Source of the DNA: Bradyrhizobium sp. Gha
Lineage (GTDB): Bacteria; Pseudomonadota; Alphaproteobacteria; Rhizobiales; Xanthobacteraceae
DNA length: 64,000 bases
Reading direction: 5' to 3'
Assembly (NCBI RefSeq): GCF_900113735.1
Contig: NZ_FOQM01000020.1
Coordinates: 62,001-126,000 of the forward strand
Made by a program: the position numbers and the translations under genes. Below the pieces are notes generated by a model. The model did no database searches. It saw only the letters and a list, made by a program, of their open reading frames with translations, and was not told the DNA's origin. Shown piece after piece: positions 61,462 to 64,000 of the stretch (positions are counted from its first letter, which is position 1; each line of letters starts with the position of its first letter).

Positions 61462-62256
61462 ATGTCGTTCCGGACGAACAGGTTTGGTGGCGCAGATGTG
61501 GTGCCCTTCTCCGGAAGGATGCCGAGCGCGGCCGCCTCCGAACGCCGGCTCCCGGTTCTGATCATCCTGCACCAGGAATCCTCGACGCCAGGCCGGGTCG
61601 GCAATGCGCTCCGCGCGCTCGGCCATCGCCTCGACATCCGCAGGCCGCGCTTTGGAGACCCCTTGCCCGACACGCTCGACCGGCACGCCGGTGCCGTCGT
61701 CTTCGGCGGCCCGATGAGCGCAAATGATCCCGATGACTACGTCCGCCGCGAGATCGACTGGATCGAAATTCCGCTCCGCGAGCAGCGGCCGTTCCTCGGC
61801 ATCTGCCTGGGCGCGCAGATGCTGGCGATGCAGCTCGGCGCACGCGTCGCGCCGCATCCGCAGGCGCTGACCCAGATCGGTTACTACCCGATCCGTCCGA
61901 CGACGGCAGGACGCGCGCTCTGCCCGGATTGGCCCGCGCAAGTCTATCACTGGCACCGCGAAGGCTTTGAGCTGCCTGATGGCGCCGAATTGCTGGCGGA
62001 AGGCGATGATTTTCCTAACCAGGCGTTTCGATCAGGCAATGCCTTCGGCGTGCAGTTTCATCCTGATGTGACCTACGCCATGATGCATTGCTGGACCACG
62101 CGCGGCTATGACGGGCTCAGCGCGCCCGGCGCGCGCGAGCGGCATCATCATTTCGCGGACCGTGCGGTCCATGACGCCGCGGAACGCGCCTGGCTCGATC
62201 ATTTCATCGACGGCTGGTTGCCGCGCCGGCCGGTGCTGGCGCAAGCCGCCGAGTAA
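61462..62256 (+). CDS. class I glutamine amidotransferase
   Basis: A 264-aa stand-alone GATase1 domain. Nucleophile Cys in LGICLGAQMLAMQLG near residue 114, His in QFHPDVTYAMMHC near 196. Early LPVLIILHQESSTPG. Acceptor domain and partner are absent, like in guaA-like paralogues acting on small substrates. It may start at 61462 or at the ATG at 61519. No partner gene nearby. Confidence 0.9.
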   Translation: MSFRTNRFGGADVVPFSGRMPSAAASERRLPVLIILHQESSTPGRVGNALRALGHRLDIRRPRFGDPLPDTLDRHAGAVVFGGPMSANDPDDYVRREIDWIEIPLREQRPFLGICLGAQMLAMQLGARVAPHPQALTQIGYYPIRPTTAGRALCPDWPAQVYHWHREGFELPDGAELLAEGDDFPNQAFRSGNAFGVQFHPDVTYAMMHCWTTRGYDGLSAPGARERHHHFADRAVHDAAERAWLDHFIDGWLPRRPVLAQAAE

Positions 62257-62360
62257 CCTAGCCGGCGCCTTTGCGCAGGTGCCTGCTCCAGCCCTGACTA
62301 TGCTAGGCTCGCAGCCAACGAGCGCGCGCGAACGCGTGCCGGCAGCAAAGGGAGAGCGTC

Positions 62361-63173
62361 ATGGCCTATGAGCATATTCTCTATGAGGTGACCGACAAGA
62401 TCGCGACCATCACGCTCAATCGGCCTGATCGGATGAACGCGTGGACACCTGTCATGGAACGCGACGTCCGCCATGCCATGGAAGCCTCGAGCGCCGATGA
62501 CAATGTCCGCGTCATCGTGCTGACGGGCGCAGGCCGCGCCTTTTGCGCCGGCGCCGACATGGACGCGTTGAAAGGGCTTGATCCAAACGACGTCAGGCGC
62601 GCCTCCAACCTGCCGCCCTTCGACATGAATCGCCGTCCGGACTGGCAGACGCGCTACGGCTTCTATCCGTCGATTGGAAAACCCGTCATTGCGATGCTCA
62701 ACGGCGCCACCGCCGGCATCGGCCTCGTGCATGCGCTCTATTGCGACCTGCGCTTTGCCGCCGACAACATCGTGTTCACCACAGCCTTCGCACGGCGCGG
62801 TCTTATCGCCGAACATGGCATCAGCTGGATGCTGCCGCGCATCGTCGGTCATGCCAACGCGATGGACTTGTTGCTCTCGGCGCGCCGTGTTTCGAGCGAC
62901 GAGGCGTTGCGGATCGGCCTGGTGAACCGGCTCTGCTCGCCCGACAAGCTGCGCGAGGAGACCTATGCCTATGCCCGCGACCTCGCTGATTTCGTCTCGC
63001 CGAGCGCGATGGCCGTGATCAAGCGGCAGCTCTACGAGGTGCCGTTCCAGACGCTGGCGGAGGCGACGATCGAGGCCAACCGGGAGATGATGGTGGCGCT
63101 GAACGGCAGCGATTTCCGGGAGGGCGTCGCGAGCTTCATGGAGAAGCGGCCGCCAAGGTTTACGGGAAGGTAG
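62361..63173 (+). CDS. enoyl-CoA hydratase/isomerase
   Basis: Crotonase-fold protein of 270 aa. VTDKIATITLNRPDRMNAWT at the N-terminus, oxyanion-hole segment GAGRAFCAGADMD near residue 60, and second oxyanion site NGATAGIGL near 112. Helix RRGLIAEHGISW near 145 holds a Glu in place of typical catalytic residue. It lies after a GGGAGAG and starts at ATG 62361. A role in fatty acid or aromatic acyl-CoA degradation is likely; the substrate is not visible. Confidence 0.92.
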   Translation: MAYEHILYEVTDKIATITLNRPDRMNAWTPVMERDVRHAMEASSADDNVRVIVLTGAGRAFCAGADMDALKGLDPNDVRRASNLPPFDMNRRPDWQTRYGFYPSIGKPVIAMLNGATAGIGLVHALYCDLRFAADNIVFTTAFARRGLIAEHGISWMLPRIVGHANAMDLLLSARRVSSDEALRIGLVNRLCSPDKLREETYAYARDLADFVSPSAMAVIKRQLYEVPFQTLAEATIEANREMMVALNGSDFREGVASFMEKRPPRFTGR

Positions 63174-63221
63174 GGGGCTGCTTCGGGAAAAGTCCGCCGT
63201 CGCCCTTCGGGCTATGGCGGG

Positions 63222-63296
63222 ACAGCCTTCGCTCACTTCGCTACGAGAGAGCCGGGCTGGCTTGCCTAGCCGTAGCTCGCGAAGCGAGCGAAGGGC
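63222..63296. repeat. CTTCGCTCGCTTCG-type inverted repeat next to tRNA-Ala
   Basis: AGCCTTCGCTCACTTCGCTACG (63222-63243) is mirrored by CGTAGCTCGCGAAGCG-AGCGAAGGGCT (63271-63297). It sits directly downstream of the tRNA-Ala 3' end (minus strand). Confidence 0.65.
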
Positions 63297-63372
<76 letters not shown>

Positions 63373-63558
63373 TTTGCTGGCCGCTCTGGTGAACGCGGCC
63401 GACAACCGGGCGCCATTTAAGTCCCCGCCAAGGTCAAGTCAAGGACGGGTGTAAGGGGGTTTTACCCATCCTGGCGCCGACTTCCCTTGTTTGGGCCAGG
63501 GGGAACCGGTATCTAGCGCTGATCACCCCATGACACCGGCCCAGAGAGTGTTTCGCTG

Positions 63559-63849
63559 ATGCGCCCGATAGTCTTCATTCTGATCCAGATCATCAATCTC
63601 TACATCTATCTGCTGATCGCATCTGCAATCCTGTCTTGGTTGATCGCGTTCAACGTCGTGAATACCCGCAACCAGTTTGTCGGGGCGATCGCGGAGTTTC
63701 TCTATCGGATCACCGAACCGGTCCTCGGACCCATCAGGCGCCGGCTGCCCAGCATGGGCGGGCTCGACATGTCTCCGATCGTCGCCTTCTTCGTGCTGTG
63801 GTTGATCCAGCTCTACCTCGCCGAGTACGTCTATCCGAATGTGCCGTAG
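63559..63849 (+). CDS. YggT family membrane protein
   Basis: A 96-aa protein with two hydrophobic segments: LIQIINLYIYLLIASAILSW and the end PIVAFFVLWLIQLYL. Between them lies the family motif RITEPVLGPIRRRLP. YggT proteins affect osmotic and cell-shape tolerance in some bacteria; mechanism unknown. A DUF167 gene follows 24 bp downstream, the conserved partner of YggT. Confidence 0.92.
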   Translation: MRPIVFILIQIINLYIYLLIASAILSWLIAFNVVNTRNQFVGAIAEFLYRITEPVLGPIRRRLPSMGGLDMSPIVAFFVLWLIQLYLAEYVYPNVP

Positions 63850-63873
63850 GCGCGGCGGAACCGCGGCTGAGCC

Positions 63874-64000
63874 TTGACCGCACCTTGGCGCGTCTCCTCC
63901 GCGGGCATCAGCATCGCGCTGCGGGTGACGCCGCGCGGCGGACGTGACAGCATCGACGGGATCGAGCAGCTGTCCGACGGTCGCAGCGTGCTAAAGGTGC
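63874..64000 (+). CDS. DUF167 (YggU) family protein, truncated by the window
   Basis: Only the first 42 codons lie in the window. LRVTPRGGRDSIDGIE is the family N-terminus. An in-frame TGA lies two codons upstream, so the TTG at 63874 (or an internal codon) must be the start. Downstream of YggT, as usual. Function unknown. Confidence 0.8.
   Translation, partial: MTAPWRVSSAGISIALRVTPRGGRDSIDGIEQLSDGRSVLKV

Noticed and set aside
63424..63463. GGACGGGTGTAAGG...TTACCCATCC as terminator
   Set aside because: Several mismatches, no U run, and it lies upstream of the tRNA-Ala on its strand.

Overview
The window is a high-GC, gene-dense chromosomal segment that looks like Bradyrhizobium or a very close relative. 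The evidence is the Rhizobiales gene repertoire (alphaproteobacterial Mic60/HemY locus, SDHAF4-type DUF1674 protein, two glnK-amtB cassettes, DUF2239 protein) and several families of short palindromic intergenic repeats typical of that genus. It is mostly core genome: no prophage, IS transposase, CRISPR array, rRNA or integrative element was seen. There are three tRNA genes: Gly-GCC, Thr-CGT and Ala-CGC.

Layout. 0-7.6 kb: a CenR-like response regulator, a stand-alone cyclic-nucleotide-binding protein, exonuclease III, a LolA-like carrier, FtsK and a class I aminotransferase. 7.7-13.1 kb: two glnK-amtB nitrogen cassettes on the minus strand, separated by an orphan ClpP and an ArsR/SRPBCC pair. 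13.3-19 kb: a GYF_2 membrane protein, TesB, a UbiH-type monooxygenase, a Trm112-like protein, a TetR regulator divergent from a small membrane protein (two visible palindromic operators), and a small secreted protein followed by a cytochrome b. 19-28.6 kb: an MHYT-PAS-GGDEF-EAL protein, LON-domain protein, CnoX-type thioredoxin, tRNA-Gly beside a cytochrome c remnant, PanE-family reductase, DsbA-family isomerase, MATE pump, and DUF2239 divergent from a GST around two CCCGGG palindromes.

28.6-46.8 kb: gamma-glutamyltransferase, MFS protein, PurH, heparinase-like protein, RsmB, SDHAF4, nuclease, L,D-transpeptidase, acetyl-CoA synthetase, topoisomerase IB, an adenylate cyclase and the EVE-gpsA-tsaD run. 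46.9-50.7 kb: hemD-mic60-hemY, without hemC. 50.8-53.6 kb: tRNA-Thr, small secreted proteins, a polysaccharide deacetylase, two Cys-rich repeat proteins, and three near-consensus CRP-type operators. 53.6-64 kb: MFS pump, Tat-exported hydrolase, P450, a second cyclase with a zinc-ribbon-like N-terminus, TerB-like protein, SDR, glutamine amidotransferase, enoyl-CoA hydratase, tRNA-Ala, YggT and the start of a DUF167 gene.

No single dramatic new system is evident. The best leads are (1) the cluster of three CRP-type sites upstream of small secreted proteins, in a window that also holds two class III cyclases and a receptor-only cNMP-binding protein; (2) a recurring 10-bp palindrome TACCCGGGTA; (3) the TetR/small membrane protein pair with two operators; and (4) repeat elements that abut or enter coding sequences. 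Start codons were revised where a Shine-Dalgarno sequence, signal peptide or family alignment favoured an internal ATG, GTG or TTG. All family calls come from reading the translated sequence; no database search was run.
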